From: Pseudofulvibacter geojedonensis
Lineage (GTDB): Bacteria; Bacteroidota; Bacteroidia; Flavobacteriales; Flavobacteriaceae
Length of the DNA: 64,000 bases
Direction: 5' to 3'
Assembly: GCF_042675745.1 (NCBI RefSeq)
Contig: NZ_JBHTJM010000002.1
Coordinates: 310,001 to 374,000 of the forward strand
The notes beneath the pieces are model-generated. The model had not been told where the DNA came from and ran no database searches. It saw only the letters and a list, made by a program, of their open reading frames with translations. This document shows positions 52,985 to 61,778 of this stretch, piece after piece (position 1 is the first letter of the stretch; the number at the start of each line of letters is the position of its first letter). Both the position numbers and the translations under genes were made by a program.

Positions 52985-53509
52985 CTAAAAAGATTTAATT
53001 AATTGAAATAATAGTTCATTTTTATACACCCCATCTTCTAACACCCAATCCTTTTTTGTACATGTTCTTTTAAAGCCAACTTTTTCAAATAATCTAATAC
53101 TTGCTTCATTATCCTCTAAAACATTCGCATATATTTGATGAACTCTTAAATTTTTAAATGCAAACGAAAGTAGTAAATTCATAGCTTCTGAAGCATAATT
53201 TTTCCCTCTTTCTTTATCGAGAATTAAAACACCTACCCCTACTTTGTTATTTCTTGGATCAAAATCAAATAAATCTATTAACCCAATATCTTCGCCTTCC
53301 AATGTTGCTACCACCAACCTAAGTTGTTTTACCTCATATATATCCTTAAAACTATTTTCTAAATATTCTTTAATAACAAACCTAGAATATGGTTCTTGAG
53401 TCTGACTTACTTCCCAGATATTTTCGTCATTCTCTATCTGAAGAATAAACTCCAAATCTTCTGGTTCTAAAGCCCTTAATTGTAATCTTTCTCCTTTTAA
53501 TGTTACCAT
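52985..53509 (-). CDS. GNAT-family N-acetyltransferase
   Basis: 174 residues of the RimJ/RimL-like GNAT class: TLKGERLQLRALEPEDLEFI start, GVGVLILDKERGKNYASEAM (acetyl-CoA loop), and LRVHQIYANVLEDNEASIRL ending with FEKVGFKR. Might acetylate an amino group on a protein or wall precursor; substrate unknown. Its start overlaps the end of dapF by 7 bases, so it is in the dapF-GNAT-mltG operon, which suggests cell-wall metabolism (inference). Confidence 0.9.
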   Translation of the reverse strand: MVTLKGERLQLRALEPEDLEFILQIENDENIWEVSQTQEPYSRFVIKEYLENSFKDIYEVKQLRLVVATLEGEDIGLIDLFDFDPRNNKVGVGVLILDKERGKNYASEAMNLLLSFAFKNLRVHQIYANVLEDNEASIRLFEKVGFKRTCTKKDWVLEDGVYKNELLFQLIKSF

Positions 53510-54276
53510 AATATTTCCCCTTTAAAAACTTGAACAGCTTTACCTATTAAAAATACATCATTATAAACATTATTCAAATTTTTAAATGAAATTTGTAATT
53601 CACCACCTTCAACCTTTATTACAACAGTATCACTTTTTGTCATTCCACTTTTATGCATGGCAATTGCTACAGCTGTTGCCCCTGTACCGCAAGATAAGGT
53701 TTCATCCTCTACACCTCTTTCATAAGTGCGAATTTTAAAGGTATTTTCTTCTAATTGTTCAACAAAGTTTACATTACTCCCTTCGTTACCATACACATCA
53801 TTTCTAATTCTTTTCCCTTCTTTATAAACATCAAGACCTGCAACATTATCAACAACAGTTACATGATGAGGCGAGCCAGTATCTAAAAAATAAGCACCAT
53901 CTTTATTTTCAATACGAGTAACATTTTGCATTTGCAAACTCACCCTATCTTTATTAATTGTTGCATAATGCAATCCATCAATAGCCTCAAAAGTAGTTTC
54001 ATTTTTTACAACCCCCAACATATTAGCAAAGGCTACCAAACACCTACCCCCATTTCCGCACATTGTACTTTCGTTTCCATCTGCGTTAAAATAAACCATT
54101 TTAAAATCTACCGAATCACTTTTTTCTAACAAAATTAAACCGTCTGCACCAACTCCAAATTTCCTATTACATAAAAATTGAATTTTTTTGGTATCATTTT
54201 TGGAGATTATATCTTGACGATTATCAATCATGACAAAGTCATTACCAGTACCTTGATATTTATAAAATGTAAGCAT
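53503..54276 (-). CDS. dapF: Diaminopimelate epimerase
   Basis: 257 residues from ATG 54276. The start is fixed by a TACTTTTG -7 box at 54293-54300, which rules out the upstream ATG at 54312. Catalytic cysteines: Cys73 in NESTMCGNGGRC and Cys196 in DETLSCGTGAT, the two-base racemisation pair. LTFYKYQGTGNDFVMIDNR is the standard start. It converts LL- to meso-diaminopimelate for peptidoglycan and lysine. First gene of an operon with a GNAT gene and mltG. Confidence 0.97.
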   Translation of the reverse strand: MLTFYKYQGTGNDFVMIDNRQDIISKNDTKKIQFLCNRKFGVGADGLILLEKSDSVDFKMVYFNADGNESTMCGNGGRCLVAFANMLGVVKNETTFEAIDGLHYATINKDRVSLQMQNVTRIENKDGAYFLDTGSPHHVTVVDNVAGLDVYKEGKRIRNDVYGNEGSNVNFVEQLEENTFKIRTYERGVEDETLSCGTGATAVAIAMHKSGMTKSDTVVIKVEGGELQISFKNLNNVYNDVFLIGKAVQVFKGEILW

Positions 54277-54292
54277 CTTGTTTGGTTTGTGA

Positions 54293-54300
54293 CAAAAGTA
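54293..54300 (-). promoter_or_regulatory. -7 box TACTTTTG of dapF operon
   Basis: Perfect TAnnTTTG on the minus strand, ending 16 bases before the ATG at 54276; no good -33 TTG. Confidence 0.55.
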
Positions 54301-54483
54301 ATGAATGCACAAAGATTTTAATCTGAATTAAAGATCTAATTTGAAACTTAAAAAAGAATTATGTTATAATTTTAACTAGCTATTAACACGTAGTTAAAAG
54401 AGCGTTAAAAGAATTTATAGAATATAATAAATTAATAATTTTAACATTATTATTATATACATCATCTTAAAACAATTATAAAC

Positions 54484-55890
54484 ATGAAGAATATAGCCAA
54501 GATAGTTTTATTTTCGATGCTTGGGGGAGCTATCACTCTAAGTAGTTATAAATTATTTCTAGAACCAGATGTTAAAGAAATTACTGTTTACAAAGAACCT
54601 TCAACAAGAACATTTACTACACCTGTTGTAAATAATACAGCTAATTTAGACGCTCTAAGCAACATTGACTTAACACAGGCGGCAGAAAAAACAGTAAACT
54701 CTGTTGTGCACGTAACGAACACTGCCACTTACATTCAACCAAGAAGTTTGTTTGATTACTACAACAATAGAGGAGAACAAATTGAAAAAGGATCAACCGG
54801 TTCAGGGGTAATTATAACTCCAGATGGCTATATTGTTACCAACAACCATGTAATTGATAATGCTGACAAGTTGACTGTTAAGCTTAATAACCAAAAAACT
54901 TATCAAGCTCGAGTTGTCGGTACTGATAAAAAACACGATATAGCTGTTATAAAAATAGAAACTGATGAAGATTTACCATATATCCCTTTTGGAAACTCAG
55001 ACAATGTAAAAATTGGAGAGTGGGCCTTAGCTGTTGGAAATCCATACAATTTAACATCTACAGTAACAGCAGGTATAATTAGCGCTAAAGCCAGAGATTT
55101 AGATGGTGATAGAAATATACAGTCATACATACAAACAGATGCAGCTGTGAACCCTGGAAACTCTGGTGGAGCTTTAGTTAACACTAGAGGTGAATTGATA
55201 GGAATAAACACCGCAATATCATCAAGAACAGGATCATATATTGGTTACGCTTTTGCAGTTCCTTCTAATATTACTAGAAAAATTGTAGAAGATTTAATGG
55301 AGTTTGGAACTGTACAACAAGGAATCTTAGGTGTTAGCGGAAATGGCTTAAATGCCGAATTCGCCAAACATTATGAAGTAAATGAAACCGAAGGATATTT
55401 TATTGCCAGTGTTGACGAAAAATCTGGAGCTGCAAAAGCTGGTCTTAAAAAAGGTGATATTATTAAAAAAATGGACCATGTTATTATAAAAAAGTCATCT
55501 GATCTTACAGGTTTTTTAAGCTCTAAAAACCCAAATAATATTGTAAATGTTACCATATACAGAAATGGAAAATTGAAAACCATTCCTGTTAAATTATCTG
55601 ACAAAAGTATCTTAACCAGTACCGCTTTTGGACTAGAATTAAAAAACTTAACACAAACCGAAAAGGAAAACTACGACATCTCTAGCGGAATTAGAGTTAT
55701 CGAAGTAATAGACAGTAGGTTAAAAAAGAATTTAAGAATAACAAAAGATTGTGTCATTACTAAGTTTAACGAAAAGTCAATTGAAAGTATAGACGACTTA
55801 AACGAATTAAAGAGTTTAGAAATCAAAAACTTATATCAAATAGAAGTTATTTACCCAGATGGCCAAATGAAAAATTGGTGGCTGCAATAA
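54484..55890 (+). CDS. HtrA/DegP-type periplasmic serine protease
   Basis: 468 residues. N-terminal signal/anchor (KIVLFSMLGGAITLSSYKLF). Trypsin-like domain with catalytic triad His122 (IVTNNHVID), Asp152 (KHDIAVIKI) and Ser227 (NPGNSGGALV). Two C-terminal PDZ-like regions: GILGVSGNGLNAEF to VNVTIYRNGKL, and LELKNLTQTEKENYDISSGI to the end. Protein-quality-control protease/chaperone of the periplasm. Monocistronic, with a strong terminator. The gene has a long AT-rich leader without a clear TAnnTTTG box, so stress-sigma control is possible. Confidence 0.96.
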   Translation: MKNIAKIVLFSMLGGAITLSSYKLFLEPDVKEITVYKEPSTRTFTTPVVNNTANLDALSNIDLTQAAEKTVNSVVHVTNTATYIQPRSLFDYYNNRGEQIEKGSTGSGVIITPDGYIVTNNHVIDNADKLTVKLNNQKTYQARVVGTDKKHDIAVIKIETDEDLPYIPFGNSDNVKIGEWALAVGNPYNLTSTVTAGIISAKARDLDGDRNIQSYIQTDAAVNPGNSGGALVNTRGELIGINTAISSRTGSYIGYAFAVPSNITRKIVEDLMEFGTVQQGILGVSGNGLNAEFAKHYEVNETEGYFIASVDEKSGAAKAGLKKGDIIKKMDHVIIKKSSDLTGFLSSKNPNNIVNVTIYRNGKLKTIPVKLSDKSILTSTAFGLELKNLTQTEKENYDISSGIRVIEVIDSRLKKNLRITKDCVITKFNEKSIESIDDLNELKSLEIKNLYQIEVIYPDGQMKNWWLQ

Positions 55891-55908
55891 CACTTCATTA
55901 GTATAATC

Positions 55909-55937
55909 AAAAAAACGCACTTCTTAGTGCGTTTTTT
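55909..55937 (+). terminator. Terminator of the htrA-like gene
   Basis: A7CGCACT pairs with AGTGCGT6 around a TCTT loop. Confidence 0.9.
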
Positions 55938-55950
55938 AGTTTAATCTTAG

Positions 55951-55958
55951 TACTTTTG
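55951..55958 (+). promoter_or_regulatory. -7 box TACTTTTG of the GAPDH gene
   Basis: Perfect TAnnTTTG 34 bases before the chosen ATG (55992), immediately after the preceding terminator. It supports the ATG at 55992 because an upstream ATG at 55956 would lie inside the -7 box. Confidence 0.6.
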
Positions 55959-55991
55959 CACTTTCAAATTATACAACACAAATACAACAAC

Positions 55992-57440
55992 ATGAGTGCA
56001 ATTGAAACTTACGAAAAAGAACTATCTTTTCAAGCTGACAGAAGAAGAGCTTCTGTAGACTTTATAAAAGTAGTGAGCGATTTATGGTATGATAAATCTA
56101 TTGAATTAGTTCTTTTTAGAAATCAATTAATCGACAAAAATGTAAGCGACATCTTAAACCTTCATGAGTATGCTGGGGAGTTTGTACAGAAACCAATATC
56201 TATATTCGATTCTGTAGAAATTGCAAAGGCTATTCAAAGTATAGATTTACCACCATCTAAATTAGACATTGGTAAACTAACTTACGAATATCACTTAGAA
56301 GACGATAAATACAACGATGCAATTGCATTTGTATCTGACAAATTAAAAGATGCCGGACAAGCAGACGAAATTCAACCTAAAGATGTTGTTTTATATGGCT
56401 TTGGAAGAATTGGTCGTTTATTAGCTCGCGAGCTAATGTCTAAAACTGCTAAAGGTGAACAAATGCGATTACGAGCAATTGTTACTCGTGGAAAAATAGA
56501 CCAAACAGTATTAGAAAAAAGAGCCTCTTTATTAAGACAAGATTCTGTACACGGAGATTTTTCTGGTACAGTTGGTATCGATGTAGAAAACAGTGCTTTA
56601 TTAATTAATGGTACTACTGTTAACATGATTTCTGCCAATGCTCCAGAAGATATTGACTATACAGCTTACGGAATTAATGACGCTTTAGTAATTGATAATA
56701 CTGGTGCATTTAGAGATAAAGAAGCTCTAAGCAGACACTTAGTTTCTAAAGGAACAAGCAAAGTTTTATTAACAGCTCCAGGTAAAGGAATACCTAATAT
56801 TGTACACGGTGTTAACCACTTAGAGAATGATCCAGACGAAATAAATATTTTCTCTGCTGCTTCTTGTACAACAAATGCAATTACACCAATTTTAAAAGCT
56901 ATAGACGATAGCCTAGGTGTAAAACATGGACATTTAGAGACTATTCATGCTTACACAAATGACCAAAACTTAGTTGACAATATGCACAAAAAATACCGTC
57001 GTGGTAGAGCTGCTGCATTAAACATGGTTATTACAGAAACTGGAGCAGGAAAAGCTGTATCTAAAGCACTTCCAGCATTAGAAGGCAAATTAACTTCTAA
57101 CGCTATTAGAGTTCCTGTACCAAACGGATCTTTAGCTATTTTAAACTTAGAGGTTAACAACCAAACCTCTTTAGATGGCGTTAATGCTATATTAAAGAAA
57201 TATGCGTTGGAAGGTGATTTAGTTGAACAAATTAAATATTCATTAGATAACGAATTAGTATCTTCTGATATTGTTGGTTCTTCAGCACCTTCTATATATG
57301 ACAGCAAAGCTACTATTGTAAGAGATAACGGAACAAACATCTTACTATATGTATGGTACGATAACGAATATGGTTACTCTCACCAAGTTATACGTTTAGC
57401 GAAACACATTGCTAAGGTTAGAAGATTTACTTATTACTAG
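55992..57440 (+). CDS. gap: Glyceraldehyde-3-phosphate dehydrogenase, N-terminally extended
   Basis: 482 residues from ATG 55992 (the -7 box at 55951-55958 overlaps the alternative upstream start). The Rossmann motif VLYGFGRIGRLLARELM begins near residue 130 and the catalytic Cys292 lies in SAASCTTNAITP; WYDNEYGYSHQVIRL ends the domain. Canonical GAPDH is ~335 residues with the Rossmann motif at residue ~7, so this has a ~125-residue helical extension (SAIETYEKELSFQADRRRAS onward). It oxidises glyceraldehyde-3-phosphate. This long form is known in Bacteroidota; the extension's role is unknown to me. Confidence 0.93.
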   Translation: MSAIETYEKELSFQADRRRASVDFIKVVSDLWYDKSIELVLFRNQLIDKNVSDILNLHEYAGEFVQKPISIFDSVEIAKAIQSIDLPPSKLDIGKLTYEYHLEDDKYNDAIAFVSDKLKDAGQADEIQPKDVVLYGFGRIGRLLARELMSKTAKGEQMRLRAIVTRGKIDQTVLEKRASLLRQDSVHGDFSGTVGIDVENSALLINGTTVNMISANAPEDIDYTAYGINDALVIDNTGAFRDKEALSRHLVSKGTSKVLLTAPGKGIPNIVHGVNHLENDPDEINIFSAASCTTNAITPILKAIDDSLGVKHGHLETIHAYTNDQNLVDNMHKKYRRGRAAALNMVITETGAGKAVSKALPALEGKLTSNAIRVPVPNGSLAILNLEVNNQTSLDGVNAILKKYALEGDLVEQIKYSLDNELVSSDIVGSSAPSIYDSKATIVRDNGTNILLYVWYDNEYGYSHQVIRLAKHIAKVRRFTYY

Positions 57441-57488
57441 TAGAAAAATATTGATTTATAAAAGCATAACTTTTATATCATAATAAAT

Positions 57489-57525
57489 AAAAAAAATCCG
57501 TGTTATACTATTACACGGATTTTTT
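57489..57525 (+). terminator. Terminator of gap
   Basis: AAATCCGTGT pairs with ACACGGATTT, flanked by A and T runs. Confidence 0.88.
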
Positions 57526-57552
57526 ATCGAAAATAAACTCAATAGAAAGATT

Positions 57553-58146
57553 ATGAAAAGGATTTACCTACTTGCCTTTGCCTTATTATTAAACAGTATT
57601 TTTGTCTTTGCACAAAAAACTGAAAGCAAAAACAACTTAACCACTGGTAACATTACAGAGAAGTTCAATTATGTTATAAACGAATCTAACAATTACCAAG
57701 AATTTAAAGTAGTTAAAAGGTCATGGCTACACACCTTAAAACAACAAGTTACCGATTCAATTAAAGTACAAAAAGCTGAAATCAATTCACTTAACAACAC
57801 TATTGCTTCACAACAAGAAAAGAACACAAGCTTAAACAGTAAAATAAACGAGCTTAACACCACCATTACTCAAATTAATAGTGATAAAGAAAATATTAAT
57901 TTTATAGGAATGGATATTAAAAAGGAAAGTTTTAAAAGTGTTTTTTGGAGCATAACTTCTGCATTAGCTTTACTATTAATGTTTTTTATATATAAATTCA
58001 ACAATAGTAACAGTGTTACTAAACAGACCAAAGCACAATTAGCCGATATCGAAAAAGAGTTTGAAGACCACAGAAGATCAGCATTAGAGAGAGAACAAAA
58101 AGTAATGCGTAAATTACAAGACGAATTGAACAAGAATAAAGCCTAA
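57553..58146 (+). CDS. Signal-peptide, coiled-coil, single-TM protein of unknown function
   Basis: 197 residues. Signal peptide RIYLLAFALLLNSIFVFAQ, then a periplasmic region with YVINESNNYQEFKVVKRSWL and a coiled coil (~70-118, heptad-like KAEINSLNNTIASQQEKNTS). A membrane helix SVFWSITSALALLLMFFIYK (~137) and a second, cytoplasmic helical tail (FEDHRRSALEREQKVMRKLQ) follow. Homologues are often mislabelled as tRNA methyltransferase because trmD follows 12 bases downstream. No catalytic motif. Operonic with trmD. Confidence 0.8.
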   Translation: MKRIYLLAFALLLNSIFVFAQKTESKNNLTTGNITEKFNYVINESNNYQEFKVVKRSWLHTLKQQVTDSIKVQKAEINSLNNTIASQQEKNTSLNSKINELNTTITQINSDKENINFIGMDIKKESFKSVFWSITSALALLLMFFIYKFNNSNSVTKQTKAQLADIEKEFEDHRRSALEREQKVMRKLQDELNKNKA

Positions 58147-58158
58147 TTCTTTTTTATT

Positions 58159-58833
58159 ATGAGAATTGATATCATTACTATTCTACCAGACTTAATGAAG
58201 AGCCCGTTTAGTGACTCTATTTTAAAACGTGCTCAAAGTAAAGGTTTAGTAGATATTCATTTTCACAATCTAAGAGACTATTCTACCAACAAACAAAAGA
58301 GTATCGACGATTATCAGTTTGGAGGTGGCGCAGGTATGGTTATGATGATTGAACCAATTGACTTGTGTATTTCTAAATTAAAATCTGAGAGAGATTACCA
58401 GGAAATTATATATATGACCCCTGACGGAGAAACCTTAAACCAAGGTATTGCCAACACACTCTCTCTAAAAGAAAACATCATTATTCTTTGTGGACATTAC
58501 AAAGGAGTAGACCAACGAGTTAGAGATTTATTTATCACCAAAGAAATTTCTATAGGAGATTTTGTTTTATCTGGAGGAGAACTAGCCGCTAATGTTTTGT
58601 GTGATGCTGTAATTAGATTAATACCCGGAGTTTTAAATGACGAAACATCAGCCTTAACAGATTCTTTTCAAGACAACTTATTAGCTCCTCCTGTTTACAC
58701 AAGACCTTCTGACTACAAAGGAAACAAAGTGCCTGATATTCTATTATCAGGAAATTTTCCTAAAATTGAAGAATGGAGAGAAGAACAAGCTTACCAAAGA
58801 ACAAAAGAACGAAGGCCAGATTTATTAGATTAA
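58159..58833 (+). CDS. trmD: tRNA (guanine-37-N1)-methyltransferase TrmD
   Basis: 224 residues, slightly short for TrmD. Trefoil-knot SPOUT motifs: IILCGHYKGVDQRVRD, ISIGDFVLSGGELAANVLCD and RLIPGVLNDETSALTDSF, plus YDYQFGGGAGMVM-type substrate loop (DDYQFGGGAGMVMMIEPI). It methylates G37 of tRNAs reading CNN, preventing frameshifts. rplS follows ~150 bases later, as in many bacteria, but here with its own promoter element and leader. Confidence 0.97.
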   Translation: MRIDIITILPDLMKSPFSDSILKRAQSKGLVDIHFHNLRDYSTNKQKSIDDYQFGGGAGMVMMIEPIDLCISKLKSERDYQEIIYMTPDGETLNQGIANTLSLKENIIILCGHYKGVDQRVRDLFITKEISIGDFVLSGGELAANVLCDAVIRLIPGVLNDETSALTDSFQDNLLAPPVYTRPSDYKGNKVPDILLSGNFPKIEEWREEQAYQRTKERRPDLLD

Positions 58834-58900
58834 AAAACTTTTTTATATTTAAACTGTTACTTTTTAAGTATATAATCTTTTAGTATTTTAAAATTATTCG

Positions 58901-58981
58901 TAATTTTGCAATCTCAATTGAGACCAACCTCTGACGAAAAGCGTGTATGTTGCTCTTAATCAATATTTTAAATACATAAAA
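58901..58981 (+). promoter_or_regulatory. rplS promoter and possible L19 leader
   Basis: TAATTTTG (58901-58908) is a perfect -7 box. The ~70-base leader holds the palindrome TCTCAATTGAGA (58912-58923) and ends in an A/T-rich segment before the rplS ATG. A flavobacterial L19 leader family exists as I recall; membership is unverified. Confidence 0.45.
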
Positions 58982-59332
58982 ATGGAAGCTTTAGTAAAGT
59001 TTGTACAAGACGAATTCGTAACAAAAAAGGATTTTCCTGAGTTTGGAGCTGGTGATACTATCACTGTTTATTACGAAATTAAAGAGGGTAACAAAACAAG
59101 AACTCAGTTCTTTAGAGGAGTTGTTATTCAAAGAAGAGGAACTGGAACATCAGAAACTTTCACTATCAGAAAAATGTCTGGTACTGTAGGAGTAGAAAGA
59201 ATTTTCCCAGTAAATATGCCTGCACTTCAAAAAATAGAAGTTAACAAAAGAGGTAAAGTTAGAAGAGCTAGAATCTTTTACTTTAGAGGTCTTACTGGTA
59301 AAAAAGCAAGAATTAAAGAAAAAAGATCTTAA
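58982..59332 (+). CDS. rplS: 50S ribosomal protein L19
   Basis: 116 residues from ATG 58982, which matches the family start (MEALVKFVQDEF); an upstream in-frame ATG (58943) would lie in the leader. Sequence FGAGDTITVYYEIKEGNKTR, RGVVIQRRGTGTSETFTIRK, GVERIFPVNMPALQKIEV and RRARIFYFRGLTGKKARIKE is classic L19, located at the 30S/50S interface. Probable autoregulation through its leader. Confidence 0.97.
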   Translation: MEALVKFVQDEFVTKKDFPEFGAGDTITVYYEIKEGNKTRTQFFRGVVIQRRGTGTSETFTIRKMSGTVGVERIFPVNMPALQKIEVNKRGKVRRARIFYFRGLTGKKARIKEKRS

Positions 59333-59352
59333 TCTTACTTTTATATCTTATC

Positions 59353-59385
59353 AAAATCTCGTCTATCTTAGGCGAGATTTTTTTT
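59353..59385 (+). terminator. Terminator of rplS
   Basis: AAAATCTCG and CGAGATTTT pair around a short loop, then T8. Confidence 0.82.
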
Positions 59386-59400
59386 GCGATAATTTGTAAC

Positions 59401-59430
59401 AAAAAAACCTCGTAATAAATACGAGGTTTA
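59401..59430 (-). terminator. Terminator of the cysteine desulfurase gene
   Basis: AAACCTCGT/ACGAGGTTT stem with T run on the minus strand. Confidence 0.8.
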
Positions 59431-59449
59431 CATATTTGTTTGTTCTAAA

Positions 59450-60613
59450 CTAAACAGGAATTTCTGCCATTACAAAATCTTTTAAAGTTGCAACCGCATA
59501 ATCTATTTCTTCTTTAGTATTGTATTTAGAAAACGAAAAACGCAAAGATGGTTTCAACATATCTTCGTCAGACAAAATTTCTGTCAACACATGAGATCCT
59601 TTAGCACTACCACTCTGGCAAGCACTACCCTTAGAACAGGCAATACCTTTTATATCCAACTGAAACAATAATGTTAAAGCTCTTTCTGGAGAAACAGGCA
59701 GCAACATGTTTACTAAAGTATAAGTACTCTTTTCTAAATCACCAGACAACCCATTAAACTTAACTTCAGTGATAGCCTTTTTTATCTCTTGTATAAAATA
59801 TGCTTTTAAAGATTTTATGTATTTCTTATCTTCTTCCAAAGTCTTATAGGCATTTGTATATGCCACATCTAAACCTACAATATTATGAACAGACTCAGTT
59901 CCTGCTCTAAAACCTCTTTCTTGTCCTCCTCCGAATATTAATGAGTTAAGCCCTATTTCTTTTCTCATAAAAACAAAACCTACACCCTTAGGCCCATGGA
60001 ATTTATGAGCACTAACTGCACAAAAATCAACAGGTATATCAGACAGATCAACTTCGTAATGACCAATAGATTGCACAGTATCGCTATGAAATAATGCATT
60101 GTATTCTTTACATAAATGCGCAGTCTTTTTTATATCTAAAATATTACCTAATTCATTATTTACATGCATTAAGCTTACTAAAGTTTTTTCTTCACTAGAT
60201 TGCAATAAACGTTCTAAATCATCTAAACGAACACTTCCATTTTCATCTAATGCAACATAATCTAACTTAACATTAAAACAATTAACCAATGCTTCTGCAG
60301 AATGGCCAATTGCATGATGCTCTATTTTTGAGGTAATAATTCTCTTTACACCTAAATCTCTTACAGCAGAGTTTAACACAAAATTATCTGCCTCTGTACC
60401 TCCAGAAGTAAAAATAATTTCAGAAGTAGAGACTTTTAATTGTTTAGCTATATTTTTTCTAGCTTGCTCTATCAAAGATTTTGCGCTTCTTCCATAACCA
60501 TGAGTAGAAGATGGATTTCCATAACAGTCTGCCAAACATTCAGCCATGGCTTTTACCACTTCATCGCTTACACGAGTAGTAGCCGCACTGTCAAAGTATG
60601 CCTTTTTTATCAT
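59450..60613 (-). CDS. Cysteine desulfurase (NifS/IscS class)
   Basis: 387 residues of the class V aminotransferase family. PLP Lys204 in SAHKFHGPKGVGF; catalytic Cys332 in CSKGSACQSGSAKGSH; N-terminal YFDSAATTRVSDEVV and HHAIGHSAEAL. It removes sulfur from cysteine for Fe-S cluster or tRNA thiolation. Isolated, without iscU or suf neighbours here, so its recipient cannot be deduced. The GSACxSG arrangement fits IscS/NifS (group I) with a longer Cys loop. Confidence 0.94.
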   Translation of the reverse strand: MIKKAYFDSAATTRVSDEVVKAMAECLADCYGNPSSTHGYGRSAKSLIEQARKNIAKQLKVSTSEIIFTSGGTEADNFVLNSAVRDLGVKRIITSKIEHHAIGHSAEALVNCFNVKLDYVALDENGSVRLDDLERLLQSSEEKTLVSLMHVNNELGNILDIKKTAHLCKEYNALFHSDTVQSIGHYEVDLSDIPVDFCAVSAHKFHGPKGVGFVFMRKEIGLNSLIFGGGQERGFRAGTESVHNIVGLDVAYTNAYKTLEEDKKYIKSLKAYFIQEIKKAITEVKFNGLSGDLEKSTYTLVNMLLPVSPERALTLLFQLDIKGIACSKGSACQSGSAKGSHVLTEILSDEDMLKPSLRFSFSKYNTKEEIDYAVATLKDFVMAEIPV

Positions 60614-60723
60614 TATTCAGTTTATAAAGTTTATAATAAGGGGATGTAAAAATAACTGAAATAAAATAAAACTCCATAAATATTCGTTATTTTGTGGCCT
60701 AATTTAATTTCAATAAGGTGAAA

Positions 60724-61632
60724 ATGTTAAGAAAAGTAGTATTAATAGCTGTTGCCACTCTATTTGTAGCTTGTGACGATGGTGATGTTTTTGTAACCAA
60801 TTTAGAATTTGATGATGTAAATCTTCAACATTGTTCTGGTAATACAGACTTTATTCTCTACAAAATAAAAACTCAAGCACCTTATGAGTCATTATCTGCT
60901 AGATTACCTATTAGCAGCGCCAACTTTCTAACTACTGCTGGAGAAAACACAACTTCTTTATCCAGCACACATACATTCAATTACAGAACTTATAACGGTG
61001 ATCCAACTGGAATATTTTGTAACTCTTTACCCCCAACAAACCCTAACACCACTTCTGATTCGTTTTCAGACAACGGAACAGTAAAATTCATAACATCTTT
61101 AACTATAGATGATAATGATGGAATTCCTGCCGAATTTGAAGATTTAAACAATAATGGAAACTTTGATGACGATGATACTGATGGAGATGGAATACCCAAT
61201 TATTTAGACTCTGACGACGACGGAGACAACGTACCAACCATTAATGAAATGGCCGATCCTGACGGAGATGGTGACTTATCTGATGCTGTTGATACAGATG
61301 GAGACGGAACTCCTAATTACTTAGATGAGGATGATGATGAAGACGGTATTTTAACAAGAAACGAAGACAGCAATGGTAATGTAAATCCGCAAGACGATAT
61401 TACACAACCTGCAGTTGGTCCAGACTACCTCAATTCTGCAATACAATCTAGCACAATAAACAACGTTTACTTAAACCATACAAGAACCTTAGATTACTCG
61501 TCTACAATACATATTTTAAACTTATTTTTAGTTAATAGTAGTACCAATGAAACCATCATAAACGAAGACTATAATTTTGGAACCATAACCACCCCTACAA
61601 CTACCGAAACTTACGAAGTACCGTTCAACTAA
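60724..61632 (+). CDS. Acidic lipoprotein with DxDGDG calcium-like repeats
   Basis: 302 residues from ATG 60724; a GTG at 60718 is less likely because AAGG lies just upstream of the ATG. Lipoprotein signal VLIAVATLFVACDDGD. The middle (~135-215) is very acidic, with DTDGDGIPNYLDSDDDGDNV, DPDGDGDLSDAVDTDGDGTP and EDDDEDGILTRNED, repeating Ca-binding type loops as in thrombospondin type-3. The C-terminal third is beta-like. A surface or outer-membrane calcium-binding role is inference. Next to a T9SS-secreted protein, which may be its neighbour on the surface. Confidence 0.78.
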   Translation: MLRKVVLIAVATLFVACDDGDVFVTNLEFDDVNLQHCSGNTDFILYKIKTQAPYESLSARLPISSANFLTTAGENTTSLSSTHTFNYRTYNGDPTGIFCNSLPPTNPNTTSDSFSDNGTVKFITSLTIDDNDGIPAEFEDLNNNGNFDDDDTDGDGIPNYLDSDDDGDNVPTINEMADPDGDGDLSDAVDTDGDGTPNYLDEDDDEDGILTRNEDSNGNVNPQDDITQPAVGPDYLNSAIQSSTINNVYLNHTRTLDYSSTIHILNLFLVNSSTNETIINEDYNFGTITTPTTTETYEVPFN

Positions 61633-61778
61633 ATAAGTAGAAACAAAAACACTACTATGTCGTTTATCGGATTTTTTAAACCGTATAAAGAAAAGTAGCT
61701 CTATTGTTAACAAAAAACACTAGTTAAACAGCTTAGAAATTCGTATATTTCGTATAATTACTACAAATCCAAAATAGT

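Noticed and set aside
54277..54312. Longer DapF start
   Set aside because: A TACTTTTG -7 box sits at 54293-54300, within the would-be coding stretch.
61140..61390. Acidic repeat region as a low-complexity sequencing artefact
   Set aside because: The frame is open and the DxDGDG units are coherent protein repeats with synonymous variation.
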